A DNA stretch of 40,687 nucleotides from Eubacterium sp. (lineage in GTDB: Bacteria > Bacillota > Clostridia > Lachnospirales > Lachnospiraceae): assembly GCA_017480495.1 (NCBI GenBank), contig JAFVAQ010000006.1:1-40687 (forward strand). The letters run 5' to 3'. The notes under the pieces were generated by a model that was not told the DNA's origin, ran no database searches, and saw only the letters and a list, made by a program, of their open reading frames with translations. The translations under genes were made by a program, and so were the position numbers. Position 1 is the first letter of the stretch; every line of letters starts with the position of its first letter. Of the stretch, positions 30,742-38,987 are shown in pieces.

Positions 30742-31713
30742 TTAAACCGCTTTGGTTATAAAGACCTGATTTGCTTTTTTCTCGTCAACTATCTTCCTGT
30801 AAGACGCTTCTGCTGCTTCAAGAGAATCATATATTCCGAAGACTGTCGGACCACTTCCACTCATCATAGAATTAATCGCTCCGCCCTCCAGAATTATCCT
30901 CTCAAGTTCTTTTATTTCCGGATGATTCTCGGCGGTCACATATTCCAAAACATTTAGGAATCTATCTGCAACGCCCTGCAGATTTCCTGAATATATCGCA
31001 TCTACCTGACCATCTACATCTGGCGACTTAACTTTTCTCCTAGCACTTCCTTCTTCCATTTCCTCAAGCTCACTGATAAGCCTATCATATCCACCATAAG
31101 CTTCCCCTGTAGAAACTGAGATAGGAGGCTTCGCAACGAGGAAGTAACAATCAGGAAGATCAGGAAGTCTAGTCAGCTCCTCACCTATTCCTTCTGATAG
31201 AGCAGTTCCTCCCATGATGCAATAAGGAATATCTGCTCCTAGGGCAACGCCCATTTCCATCAGATCCTGGTCCAGAAGACCTAGTTCAAAGAGCTCATTC
31301 ATTCCTCTAAAGGTCGCAGCTGCATCGCTACTACCTCCCGCCATGCCAGCAGCGATCGGGATATTCTTTGTAAGAGTTATCCTTACACCAGCATCAGGCT
31401 GCCTCTTCCATACGTGTTGCTCCAACATGAGTCTCGCAACCTTGTATATCAGATTGTCCTCATCTAGCGGAACCCTTCCAAGATTCTTATCTCCCGAAGT
31501 AGCCTCGGAATTCATCTCGGAGCCATCGCCAACATTACCATTTAACAGAACTTCTATCTTCGGCGTATCTAAACGCTCGAACACCAGATCATCTGCAATA
31601 CCAAGAGACTGCATAACCATTCTCACTAAATGATATCCATCCTCTCTTCTTCCAACAATATCCAGACTTAGATTTACCTTCGCATAAGCCTTTTTAGAAA
31701 TACTCTTCTCCAT
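30742..31713 (-). CDS. ispE: 4-diphosphocytidyl-2-C-methyl-D-erythritol kinase
   Basis: IspE is the ATP-dependent step of the MEP route to isoprenoids. The 323-residue GHMP kinase has KAYAKVNLSLDIVGRREDGYH at the N-terminus, the ATP-binding loop IPIAAGMAGGSSDAAATFRG (about 115-134) and the C-terminal MMSGSGPTVFGIY. Between them is a longer variable insert with EEMEEGSARRKVKSPD. The gene starts 43 bp after the LUD gene ends. It shows that the organism makes isoprenoids by the MEP pathway rather than mevalonate. Confidence 0.95.
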   Translation of the reverse strand: MEKSISKKAYAKVNLSLDIVGRREDGYHLVRMVMQSLGIADDLVFERLDTPKIEVLLNGNVGDGSEMNSEATSGDKNLGRVPLDEDNLIYKVARLMLEQHVWKRQPDAGVRITLTKNIPIAAGMAGGSSDAAATFRGMNELFELGLLDQDLMEMGVALGADIPYCIMGGTALSEGIGEELTRLPDLPDCYFLVAKPPISVSTGEAYGGYDRLISELEEMEEGSARRKVKSPDVDGQVDAIYSGNLQGVADRFLNVLEYVTAENHPEIKELERIILEGGAINSMMSGSGPTVFGIYDSLEAAEASYRKIVDEKKANQVFITKAV

Positions 31714-31755
31714 CTATAAACCTCAAACTTTTATTAGCTAGTTATTTCTATTATT

Positions 31756-32385
31756 CTAGTAACCAAGACTATCATTCACTAGAATAACATGAATACGGCC
31801 TGGATGTCTGGAAAATCTTGTAATCAGAATCTGGCAGCATATGGTATCAGGAGATTTGCAGTTCATACAGGAACCTGTCTTATTACAAGGTGTATCTATA
31901 TCAAATCTCTGAGCATTTATCGGAGCAGCCACATTTCTGGCTCTCTTCATTGCGCCATCAACATCATCACATATCTTATTCATACCAACTATGAATATAA
32001 CCTTCTTTGGTCCCTGAGCTATTGCTGAAACACGGTTTGCATTTCCATCGATATTAACGATCACGCCATCTTCAGTCATCGCATTTGCGCTTGCAAGAAA
32101 TACATCTGCATCGTAGGCCATCAGCATCGCAGCTCTCTTGTCCTCATAATTATCTCTATCAATAAAGTTATAATCTTCAGTCTTAAGAGCATCCACTAAG
32201 CCAATCTCGCGAGCGCTCATACATCCACCCATAGTTATGGAAGAACCCTTTGGAATAAGTTCCAGCGCCTTCGCAAGAGCCTCCTCACTACTAGCTGCGT
32301 AGTAGCCACTCATATTTCTAGACTCTAGGCCTTTTATAACCTTTTCTGCTAGTTTCTCGTTTCTTGTGAAAATATTCTTATCCAT
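31756..32385 (-). CDS. LUD-domain (DUF162) protein
   Basis: The 209-residue protein is one LUD domain, the fold of LutC/LutB proteins of lactate utilisation. Motifs are SITMGGCMSAREIGLVDAL, DVFLASANAMTEDGVIVNIDGNANRVSAI and a C-terminal cysteine-rich CNKTGSCMNCKSPDTICC. Short LUD proteins of this kind are common and poorly characterised in Clostridia. It follows larB by 14 bp, so it may belong to the same transcript; a link to lactate metabolism through the Lar genes is tempting but not proven. Confidence 0.85.
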   Translation of the reverse strand: MDKNIFTRNEKLAEKVIKGLESRNMSGYYAASSEEALAKALELIPKGSSITMGGCMSAREIGLVDALKTEDYNFIDRDNYEDKRAAMLMAYDADVFLASANAMTEDGVIVNIDGNANRVSAIAQGPKKVIFIVGMNKICDDVDGAMKRARNVAAPINAQRFDIDTPCNKTGSCMNCKSPDTICCQILITRFSRHPGRIHVILVNDSLGY

Positions 32386-32399
32386 TTATAAACCCCTTT

Positions 32400-33083
32400 T
32401 TATTTATTAGCTAATCGATAGATTTGAGTAGCTACGTAGCCCGCTCCATAGCCATTATCAATATTTACAACCGTTATTCCATTTGCACAGGAATTAATCA
32501 TAGTAAGAAGTGCAGACATACCACCGAAGCTAGCACCGTAGCCTACCGAAGTAGGAACTGCAATCACTGGATTTGAAACAAGCCCTCCCACAACACTGGC
32601 AAGAGCACCTTCCATTCCAGCTACCGCTATAACGCAGTCCGCTCCCACCAAAAGATCCTTCTTAGATAGAACTCTATGTATACCGCTTACGCCAACATCA
32701 TATATTCTTTCAACTCTGGCGCCGAAGTATTCCGCAGTCTGAGCAGCCTCCTCAGCAACTGGAATATCTGCAGTTCCGCCAGTGCATACTGCTATATACC
32801 CTTTAGCTGCGTCCGCCTGTCCACTCGCCTTTGGAGTTCCAACCTTAAGTATCCTCGAAACCTCGTCATACTCTACCTCTGGAAGAGCTTCCTTTACCTT
32901 CTCATACTGGCTGAGGCTTGCTCTGGTGCCGAATACACACCCATCCTTTTCATAGAGCTTCTTATATATTTCTACCAGATACTTATCTGGCTTTCCCTCG
33001 CAGAATACCACCTCTGGGAAACCAGTTCTTTCCTCTCTATCTGTATCCAGCTTGGCAAAATGCATTTCTTCAAATTTATCCAT
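32400..33083 (-). CDS. larB: Nickel-pincer cofactor biosynthesis protein LarB
   Basis: LarB carboxylates and hydrolyses nicotinic acid adenine dinucleotide in the first step of nickel-pincer nucleotide synthesis. The 227-residue protein has the AIR-carboxylase-like C-terminal half (AVCTGGTADIPVAEEAAQTAEYFG, VAGMEGALASVVGGLVSNPVIAVPTSVGYGASFGG) and NIDNGYGAG near the end, as in LarB. It begins nine bases after the larC1 stop and is followed by the LUD gene. LarA (the racemase) and LarE (the sulfur transferase) are not in the window. Confidence 0.9.
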   Translation of the reverse strand: MDKFEEMHFAKLDTDREERTGFPEVVFCEGKPDKYLVEIYKKLYEKDGCVFGTRASLSQYEKVKEALPEVEYDEVSRILKVGTPKASGQADAAKGYIAVCTGGTADIPVAEEAAQTAEYFGARVERIYDVGVSGIHRVLSKKDLLVGADCVIAVAGMEGALASVVGGLVSNPVIAVPTSVGYGASFGGMSALLTMINSCANGITVVNIDNGYGAGYVATQIYRLANK

Positions 33084-33092
33084 AAAACTTAC

Positions 33093-33998
33093 CTAATCTT
33101 CTATAAGAATAGCTCTCACTATTCCTGGCACAACATGGTCTCTCTTTCCAGCTCCAAGTCCTGTTTTCACAACCTTAAAGCTTTCAGGGAGTCTGTTATC
33201 TGTCTGAACCGCAGCCGCAAATGCCGCCCCCGTCGGAGTTACATATTCTCCCTTTCTGTTTTCTATACCGAGAGGAACACCCGTCTGCTCAGCTATCTTC
33301 AGAACCGCCGGTACAGGTACAGGAAGCACACCATGCTGACATCTTACAGTTCCAGTTCCATCCACCAACTTAGTTATTACAGTTCCTGTTACTTCATTTG
33401 AAGATACTATATCGTCATAGCATACAGCCGCTGCGATAATATCTACTATCGAATCTATCGCACCCACCTCATGGAAATGCACCTCTTCGAGACTTCTTCC
33501 ATGTACAGCAGACTCCGCCTTGGCAACAATAGTAAAGACCTTTATCGCGAGCTCGCGAGCGCCGTCACTCATTTCTGCAGCATTTATGATATCAACTACA
33601 TCCCCGAGACTTCTATGAACATGGTCATGGCCGTGATGGTGGTCATGGTGATGTCCATGGTCGTGATCGTGATGGTGCTCATGGTCATGATGATGCTCAT
33701 GCTCGTGATGATGCTCGTGTTCATGATGATGTTCATGACTATGAGTATGCTCATGACCATACAGATATTCCATGTCATGATCATGATTATCCATGTCTAG
33801 AATAACATCAAAATCCGTAGCCATGATTCCCGACTTCTCCACCTTCTTGATACTGATATCGAAGCCTCCAACCTTTTGTTTCAGCCCCTCGAGGACATTT
33901 CTTAGCTTAGCCTCATCTGCCCCTAGATCCAGAAGCGACGCCACTGTCATGTCCCCACTTATTCCTGTATTACATTCTATATATAACTTCTTGCTCAT
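33093..33998 (-). CDS. larC: LarC1-type nickel insertion protein with a His-rich insert, LarC2 part absent
   Basis: LarC is the CTP-dependent nickel insertase of the pincer cofactor. This 301-residue protein has the family N-terminus (LYIECNTGISGDMTVASLLDLGA), a His-rich insert (residues 82-128, 30 His in 47 positions), EVHFHEVGAIDSIVDI, GVLPVPVPAVL, YVTPTGAAFAAA and ends at GLGAGKRDHVVPGIVRAILIED. That end is the LarC1/LarC2 boundary; in Lactiplantibacillus plantarum LarC2 is joined by programmed frameshifting. Here only nine bases separate the stop from larB, so no LarC2 coding region follows in any frame. The His-rich insert presumably holds nickel. Confidence 0.88.
   Translation of the reverse strand: MSKKLYIECNTGISGDMTVASLLDLGADEAKLRNVLEGLKQKVGGFDISIKKVEKSGIMATDFDVILDMDNHDHDMEYLYGHEHTHSHEHHHEHEHHHEHEHHHDHEHHHDHDHGHHHDHHHGHDHVHRSLGDVVDIINAAEMSDGARELAIKVFTIVAKAESAVHGRSLEEVHFHEVGAIDSIVDIIAAAVCYDDIVSSNEVTGTVITKLVDGTGTVRCQHGVLPVPVPAVLKIAEQTGVPLGIENRKGEYVTPTGAAFAAAVQTDNRLPESFKVVKTGLGAGKRDHVVPGIVRAILIED
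33615..33755 (-). repeat. His-X dipeptide repeat region in larC1
   Basis: Every odd position of residues 82-128 is His (strict His-X alternation), the X positions being mostly Glu, Asp or His. At the DNA level this is an array of CAT/CAC/GAT/GAG-type codons with near-repeats of about 18 bp, which could change length by slippage. A metal (probably nickel) reservoir is the likely role. Confidence 0.85.
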
Positions 33999-34063
33999 TA
34001 AAACTATTCTCCAAAACTTCCGTATAGATATCTCTAATCCAGAAGTATCACATCAATTCAAAA

Positions 34064-35542
34064 TTATTCCGCCAGCTTCTTCTCTATAGCTTTGATAACT
34101 ATCTTAAGAGCTTTGATTCTAGCATACTTCTTATCATTTGATTCCAGCACGTACCATGGAGCATACTTGGTATTCGTCTTCTGAAGCATCTCGTCGATGG
34201 CTTCCTCGTACTGATCCCATTTCTCTCTGTTACGCCAATCCTCGTCTGTTATCTTCCACTGTTTCTCTGGAGTATTCTGTCTATCTGTGAAGCGTGCCAG
34301 CTGAGTATCTTTATCAATCTGAACCCAGAACTTGATGACAACTGCATTCCAGTCTGCCAGTTCCTTCTCAAATTCATTTATCTCATTATAAGCTCTCTGC
34401 CAATCATTCTCAGAACAGAAGCCCTCGAGACGTTCCACCATAACACGTCCATACCAGGTTCGATCAAATATCGCTATATGCCCATCCTTTGGAAGCCTGT
34501 TCCAAAATCTCCACAGATAATGCCTTGCCTTCTCTGCTGGCTCTGGGCTAGCAATCGGATGAACCTCGTAACCTCTTGGATCAAGCGCTCCGGCTATTCT
34601 CTTGATATTACCGCCTTTACCGGCTGCATCCCAGCCTTCATAGGCAATGATTACTGGAATCTTCTTGTGATAGAGTTCATTATGAAGCTGTCCTAGTCTC
34701 TTCTGAAGAGCATCTAGCTCCTTCTTATATTCCTCTTCCTCTATCGTCTTATCGAGAGAAATTTCAGAAAGCTTTGGCGTCTCTCTAAGAGGAAATGTAT
34801 TCTGCAGGAGTGGCGCCTTCTTCTCTGACTCTGCATTTGCGAGTGCTGTATCTATGCTCGCAACGAGAATCTCAGTAACCTGAAGCTCTGACCATTTCTT
34901 AGCAGAGGAGTCTATAAAATACCATGGAGCCACGAACTGATTTGTAGCTTCTATATATTCATCATAGACATCTAGGCATTTATCATAATGCTTGTTCTGC
35001 CATTTATCCTTTTCAGATACTCTCCACTTGGTGTGCTTATTTTCTTCCAGTTCCTTCAGTCTCTTTCTCTGAATCTTCTCATCTATATGGAAGAAAAATT
35101 TAACCACCAGATAACCATTATCATTCAGAGTTCTCTCAAATCTCTTGATACTTGTAAGGTGTTCTTTGTATTCCTTCTTACTTATATCCCCATGAAGAAA
35201 CTGAGAGGTAACCTCACCCATCCAGCTTCCATCGAAGAAGGAGAATTTACCTTCTTTTGGAATCCTTACAAAATATCTATAAAGAAATGGTCTCCTGAGT
35301 TCATCACTAGTTGGCTCTGTCAGAGTCTCACACTTGAAGAATCTCGGATCCAGGCCCTTTATAACTCTTCCAAGAACACTTCCTTTACCTGCCGCTCCCC
35401 ATCCATCAAAAACCACTAGAACAGGAAGCCCTTTTTCTTTAACCTGCATCTGACGAACCATGAGTTCTGCACGAGCTTTTTCCAGCCTTGCAGAGAGTTC
35501 TTCATCAGATGGTCTATCATCCTTAACCCACTCTTTTAACAT
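34064..35542 (-). CDS. Two-domain PPK2-type polyphosphate phosphotransferase
   Basis: Tandem PPK2 proteins (polyphosphate:AMP phosphotransferases) move phosphate from polyphosphate to AMP. The 492-residue protein has two PPK2 domains (about 10-245 and 265-490), each with a P-loop: FDGWGAAGKGS (about 45-55) and YEGWDAAGKGG. The second domain keeps the canonical FDRTWYGRVMVERLEGF lid motif. The first has FDGSWMGEVTSQF, with the lid Arg missing, so the N-terminal half may be structural. It is divergent from the membrane protein at 35691 and leads into larC after a 65-bp gap. Confidence 0.9.
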   Translation of the reverse strand: MLKEWVKDDRPSDEELSARLEKARAELMVRQMQVKEKGLPVLVVFDGWGAAGKGSVLGRVIKGLDPRFFKCETLTEPTSDELRRPFLYRYFVRIPKEGKFSFFDGSWMGEVTSQFLHGDISKKEYKEHLTSIKRFERTLNDNGYLVVKFFFHIDEKIQRKRLKELEENKHTKWRVSEKDKWQNKHYDKCLDVYDEYIEATNQFVAPWYFIDSSAKKWSELQVTEILVASIDTALANAESEKKAPLLQNTFPLRETPKLSEISLDKTIEEEEYKKELDALQKRLGQLHNELYHKKIPVIIAYEGWDAAGKGGNIKRIAGALDPRGYEVHPIASPEPAEKARHYLWRFWNRLPKDGHIAIFDRTWYGRVMVERLEGFCSENDWQRAYNEINEFEKELADWNAVVIKFWVQIDKDTQLARFTDRQNTPEKQWKITDEDWRNREKWDQYEEAIDEMLQKTNTKYAPWYVLESNDKKYARIKALKIVIKAIEKKLAE

Positions 35543-35595
35543 CTGCTACCTCCTTAAAATACTTTCTCCATTTAACCGTAACCCATATATTCACT

Positions 35596-35604
35596 ATTAT
35601 ACCA
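35596..35604 (-). promoter_or_regulatory. Probable extended -10 promoter for the PPK2 gene
   Basis: On the minus strand the sequence reads TGGTATAAT, a perfect -10 with the TGn extension. No good -35 is present, which is common for extended -10 promoters. The leader would be about 47 nt and ends in AAGGAGG. Confidence 0.6.
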
Positions 35605-35622
35605 TTCAAGCGGTAATAAGTG

Positions 35623-35651
35623 TTGTGATTTTTCAAACATTTTGTTAAAAT
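35623..35651 (+). promoter_or_regulatory. Probable promoter for the membrane-protein pair and aroA
   Basis: TTGTGA (35623-35628) and TAAAAT (35646-35651) are 17 bp apart on the plus strand, about 40 bp upstream of the start at 35691. It is divergent from the PPK2 promoter. Confidence 0.6.
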
Positions 35652-35690
35652 GCTCCTTGTGATTAATGGATGGTTTTTAGGGAGTTTAAA

Positions 35691-36770
35691 ATGAACCAAA
35701 TATATTCTAGAATTAAGAAGTCTTCCGCAGGACTTTTCATTGGCGGCGGACTTGCTTTTTTGCTTATAGCAGCTCTAATTTTTATTTTTGTCTGTTCTAC
35801 ATTTTTCAAATACTTTTTTGCTGATGCACCAGACCTTTTCAGTGTCCCTTCTAGCTCTTATTCAACCGGCGATTGGTACACCTGCAACAATAATATACTC
35901 TTTGATTATTATTGTTCAGATGAGGATGGTAGATATTACGTAACAGCAACAAATGATCTCGAATACTTCGGCTTCTATGTATATAAAAAAGACTTCGATC
36001 TCGCGGACCGTATAACAGATGGTTCCTACAAATTTATGAATATGGAAACAGATGCACCTCCAGCTGAATTTATATCTGCAAAGGGTTATCTTCAGCCAAT
36101 GGATCCTTCTGAGAAAAGATACTTCAAGCAGTTCTTTGAACATGACGATGTTACTGCCGATGATTTCGATATGAAGTTTTATACCTTTAAACCTATGACT
36201 CCTTGGCGTGCTCTTACAGATGATAATGGAGATAATAATTTATTCTATTTCATTGTTGCGATAGCACTCGCGATTTCGGGAATCTTTTGCATAATCCACT
36301 TCATAACTGGTGGATATAAGAAGTCCCTCAAAAAATCAATAAGTACTTATGGAATACTGCCTGAACTACTCGAAAATGATATGAACCATGCAGTAAATAT
36401 CCAGAATGCATATATCGGTTCAGAGCATGTACTTTTCGCACAGGCTGCAGGGTCCAAGGTTATTCCTTACAATGCTCTTATCTGGGCTTACGTAATGATT
36501 ACCACAACTAAGCATACGACTTACGGAATACCAACTGGAACTAGTAAATCCTATCAACTTATCTTCTTCGATAGAAACAAGAGAAAGATATTCTTCAATG
36601 TCAAGGATGAAGCAATAGGCCACCAGATGCTAGATGCTATCTTCGCACGCGCTCCATATATATTCTGCGGTTTTTCAGAGGAGCTTGCTAGTGCCACAAA
36701 TAATGGCAGATTTGACGAAATGGTAAGAGCTGTTGATGAGAGACGTTCACACACAGTTAATCAATATTAA
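35691..36770 (+). CDS. Two-helix membrane protein of unknown function, member 1 of a related pair
   Basis: I do not recognise this 359-residue protein as a named family. It has TM1 at about 13-42, an external domain of about 140 residues (43-183), TM2 at about 184-206 and a cytoplasmic C-terminal domain of about 150 residues (LLENDMNHAVNIQNAYIGSEHVLF split over two strands, ending RSHTVNQY). The external domain is similar to that of the next gene: both have a RY.V....E.Y.G..V segment, TD..Y..M, KG....M......YFK.F and end in PM. ATG 35691 is preferred over 35670 because AGGGAG lies seven bases upstream. Seventeen bases separate it from its neighbour. Confidence 0.8.
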   Translation: MNQIYSRIKKSSAGLFIGGGLAFLLIAALIFIFVCSTFFKYFFADAPDLFSVPSSSYSTGDWYTCNNNILFDYYCSDEDGRYYVTATNDLEYFGFYVYKKDFDLADRITDGSYKFMNMETDAPPAEFISAKGYLQPMDPSEKRYFKQFFEHDDVTADDFDMKFYTFKPMTPWRALTDDNGDNNLFYFIVAIALAISGIFCIIHFITGGYKKSLKKSISTYGILPELLENDMNHAVNIQNAYIGSEHVLFAQAAGSKVIPYNALIWAYVMITTTKHTTYGIPTGTSKSYQLIFFDRNKRKIFFNVKDEAIGHQMLDAIFARAPYIFCGFSEELASATNNGRFDEMVRAVDERRSHTVNQY

Positions 36771-36787
36771 TACATAAGGAGAAATTC

Positions 36788-37567
36788 ATGAAAAACTTAT
36801 TTAAATCAAGATTCTTTAAAATCACCCTAATACTACTCGTTCTTGGAATAGTATGCTTCTGTCTCGGACTTAGCGACTTCATAGACTCTCGCAAAACCCC
36901 AATCGATTATAATACAGCAGCAGACGGATCCCTCAAGAAGGGTGATATAGTAGAGGGTGATGTCTATTACAACTACGGTGTTTATGAGACAATCACAACA
37001 AAGGAAAATGGACGTACAACAGGAACAAGCTATAGATACGTTATTCCTATCGGCGAAGAGTCTTATATAGGACTTCATGTTAATGACGATAACACTGTAG
37101 ATCAGATGGATAAGCTTACTGACGAAACCTATGACGTAATGGATGGTAAGGCTGACTCAACTCAGACTACTGTACATTTCAAGGGTAAGGTTATGAAGAT
37201 GACAAGTGAAGACTATGGATACTTCAAAGATTTCATGAAGTCAGGCGGATTCACAGATGACGAGATCTCAAAGTATGGTTCAGAGCTTTATATCCAGATT
37301 CGTCCAATGAATCAGGGACCTGGAGTAATGATCTTCGGTCTTGTACTTTTCCTCGCTGGTCTTGCACTAATTATTGTTCCTATCATGCAGGCTAAGAAGT
37401 CAAATGTTCAGCCTCAGGCAACATATAATCAGTCCTTTAATGATGCATTAAACCAGTCAGCAGATGCTACATTTAACCAGACACCAAATGCTACTCTTAA
37501 TCAGAGCACAGGTGCTACATATAATCAGGATACTACAAATATACAGGGTCCAGATAACTTTCAGTAA
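36788..37567 (+). CDS. Two-helix membrane protein of unknown function, member 2 of a related pair
   Basis: The 259-residue protein has TM1 at about 9-29, an external domain (30-175) related to that of the preceding gene, TM2 at about 177-200 and a short cytoplasmic tail of imperfect Asn-Gln repeats (about 211-247; ATYNQ, ALNQ, ATFNQ, ATLNQ, ATYNQ). It lacks the C-terminal domain of its partner. AAGGAG lies six bases upstream of the ATG. The stop is six bases before aroA, so all three genes are probably on one transcript. Function unknown; a duplicated membrane sensor or scaffold is possible. Confidence 0.8.
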   Translation: MKNLFKSRFFKITLILLVLGIVCFCLGLSDFIDSRKTPIDYNTAADGSLKKGDIVEGDVYYNYGVYETITTKENGRTTGTSYRYVIPIGEESYIGLHVNDDNTVDQMDKLTDETYDVMDGKADSTQTTVHFKGKVMKMTSEDYGYFKDFMKSGGFTDDEISKYGSELYIQIRPMNQGPGVMIFGLVLFLAGLALIIVPIMQAKKSNVQPQATYNQSFNDALNQSADATFNQTPNATLNQSTGATYNQDTTNIQGPDNFQ

Positions 37568-37573
37568 TTAATT

Positions 37574-38884
37574 ATGATAATATCTACAAAGAACAAAAAT
37601 CTAAGTTTTAAAATAGATGCACCGCCATCTAAGTCTATCTATCACAGGGAGCTGATCATTCGCTTCCTGTGTGGAGACTTTATGCATTTATCACCTAAGG
37701 ACGGTGATAATGATGACATTCTAGCGACTAAGGCAGTTCTTTCTGCCCTCTACAGCGCGACACATTCCCAAGACACAGATTCACCAAACTATAATCCGAA
37801 ATACTTAGCAGATGAAGGAACATCTGTTCTCTTGGCATGTAACGAAAGCGGTTCCACACTTAGATTTATGATACCGGTAGCCGCAGCACTTATTCTTGGA
37901 AAATATAGCAGCAAAAAGATCCGCGACACAAAGGTAACTAGACTCGTCTTCGAAACTAAGGGTAGACTTTTCGATAGACCACTGGACGAGCTCGAGGATG
38001 CGCTTAGGCCACACGGTATAAATATCAGTAAAGACTCCTCCAATAGAACAATTATTGTAGAGGGAGAAATGACCCCTGGCGAATACGTAATCGACGGAAG
38101 CGTTTCCTCCCAGTATATATCTGGCCTTCTGATGGCGTGTACTTTATTCGATGACAAATGTACCATCCGCATAACAGGAAGTCTTAAGTCTATTCACTAT
38201 ATCGAGCTGACGCAGGACGTACTTGAGAAGTACGGCGTCCCTGCTAGTTTTAGCGACATGACCTACTATCCTACCCCTAACGGATATGCTAATAGTTTAC
38301 TATCCACTGAGCCAGTACCTGAGGAGCTAAAGAACTTTAAGGTCGAAGGCGACTGGAGTAATGGAGCATTTCTGCTATGTATGAAGAGATGGTCCAGTAT
38401 AGAGGTTACAAATCTTCGGGAGGATTCCAAGCAAGGTGATAGAGCTATCCTTGATTATCTGAGTCTCGCAGATTCCGAGAATGCACCAAGTGAAATCACT
38501 TGGGACTGCAGCGATATTCCAGATATCACGCCTTATATGGCAATGGTCGCTCCATTTGAATTCGCAAAGGTTACATTTACAGGAATATCGAGATTAAGGA
38601 TAAAAGAATCCGACAGAGTAATGGCTACCCGCGAACAGCTAGCAGCTATTGGCGTTAGGACCGAAGAAACAGAAGACACACTTACTGTTTATGAATACGA
38701 GAGCCCTTCGAAGGAAGAGCTAGAAGAACCTATTCGTCTATCTTCATATAATGACCACAGAATGGCTATGTGTGCTATACTACTAGCAGTGATACTTAAG
38801 AAGGATGTTGAGATAGATAGTGTGGAATGTCTGAAGAAGTCATTTCCGGAGTTTTTGGGGTATTTGGGAAAGTATTTTAAATAG
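37574..38884 (+). CDS. aroA: 3-phosphoshikimate 1-carboxyvinyltransferase (EPSP synthase)
   Basis: AroA joins shikimate-3-phosphate and phosphoenolpyruvate on the way to chorismate. The 436-residue protein has APPSKSIYHRELI near the N-terminus (active-site Lys/Ser/Arg), NESGSTLRFMIPVAA, GSVSSQYISGLLMA, VEGDWSNGAFLL, RIKESDRVMATREQL and SYNDHRMAMCAI. All substrate-binding stations are present. No other shikimate gene is nearby. The stop codon (38882-38884) abuts the left end of an insertion sequence, so any native terminator has been displaced. Confidence 0.95.
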   Translation: MIISTKNKNLSFKIDAPPSKSIYHRELIIRFLCGDFMHLSPKDGDNDDILATKAVLSALYSATHSQDTDSPNYNPKYLADEGTSVLLACNESGSTLRFMIPVAAALILGKYSSKKIRDTKVTRLVFETKGRLFDRPLDELEDALRPHGINISKDSSNRTIIVEGEMTPGEYVIDGSVSSQYISGLLMACTLFDDKCTIRITGSLKSIHYIELTQDVLEKYGVPASFSDMTYYPTPNGYANSLLSTEPVPEELKNFKVEGDWSNGAFLLCMKRWSSIEVTNLREDSKQGDRAILDYLSLADSENAPSEITWDCSDIPDITPYMAMVAPFEFAKVTFTGISRLRIKESDRVMATREQLAAIGVRTEETEDTLTVYEYESPSKEELEEPIRLSSYNDHRMAMCAILLAVILKKDVEIDSVECLKKSFPEFLGYLGKYFK

Positions 38885-38885
38885 A

Positions 38886-38895
38886 TAGTGTCAAA
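38886..38895 (+). repeat. Left terminal inverted repeat of the insertion sequence
   Basis: TAGTGTCAAA matches the right end perfectly in inverse orientation; two more bases (GA) at 38897-38898 also agree after one mismatch. It begins one or two bases after the aroA stop codon. Confidence 0.75.
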
Positions 38896-38950
38896 TGATC
38901 TATGAAAACTTAGGTTTTCGTAATCGATACATTTCCAAGGGAATAATTAA

Positions 38951-38979
38951 GGGGAAAGCACCTGTGTGGTGCTTTCCCC
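38951..38979. repeat. Perfect 12-bp hairpin inside the insertion sequence
   Basis: GGGGAAAGCACC (38951-38962) pairs with GGTGCTTTCCCC (38968-38979), loop TGTGT. No T-run follows on either strand, so it is not a standard terminator; it could still block transcription entering the element or be part of a folded RNA. A smaller hairpin (38904-38909 with 38914-38919) lies just before it. Confidence 0.75.
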
Positions 38980-38987
38980 TGGACAAA

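Noticed and set aside
33471-33800. Methionine/valine-rich reading frame opposite larC
   Set aside because: It is the antisense of the His-rich codon repeat (CAT/CAC read as ATG/GTG) and has no independent support.
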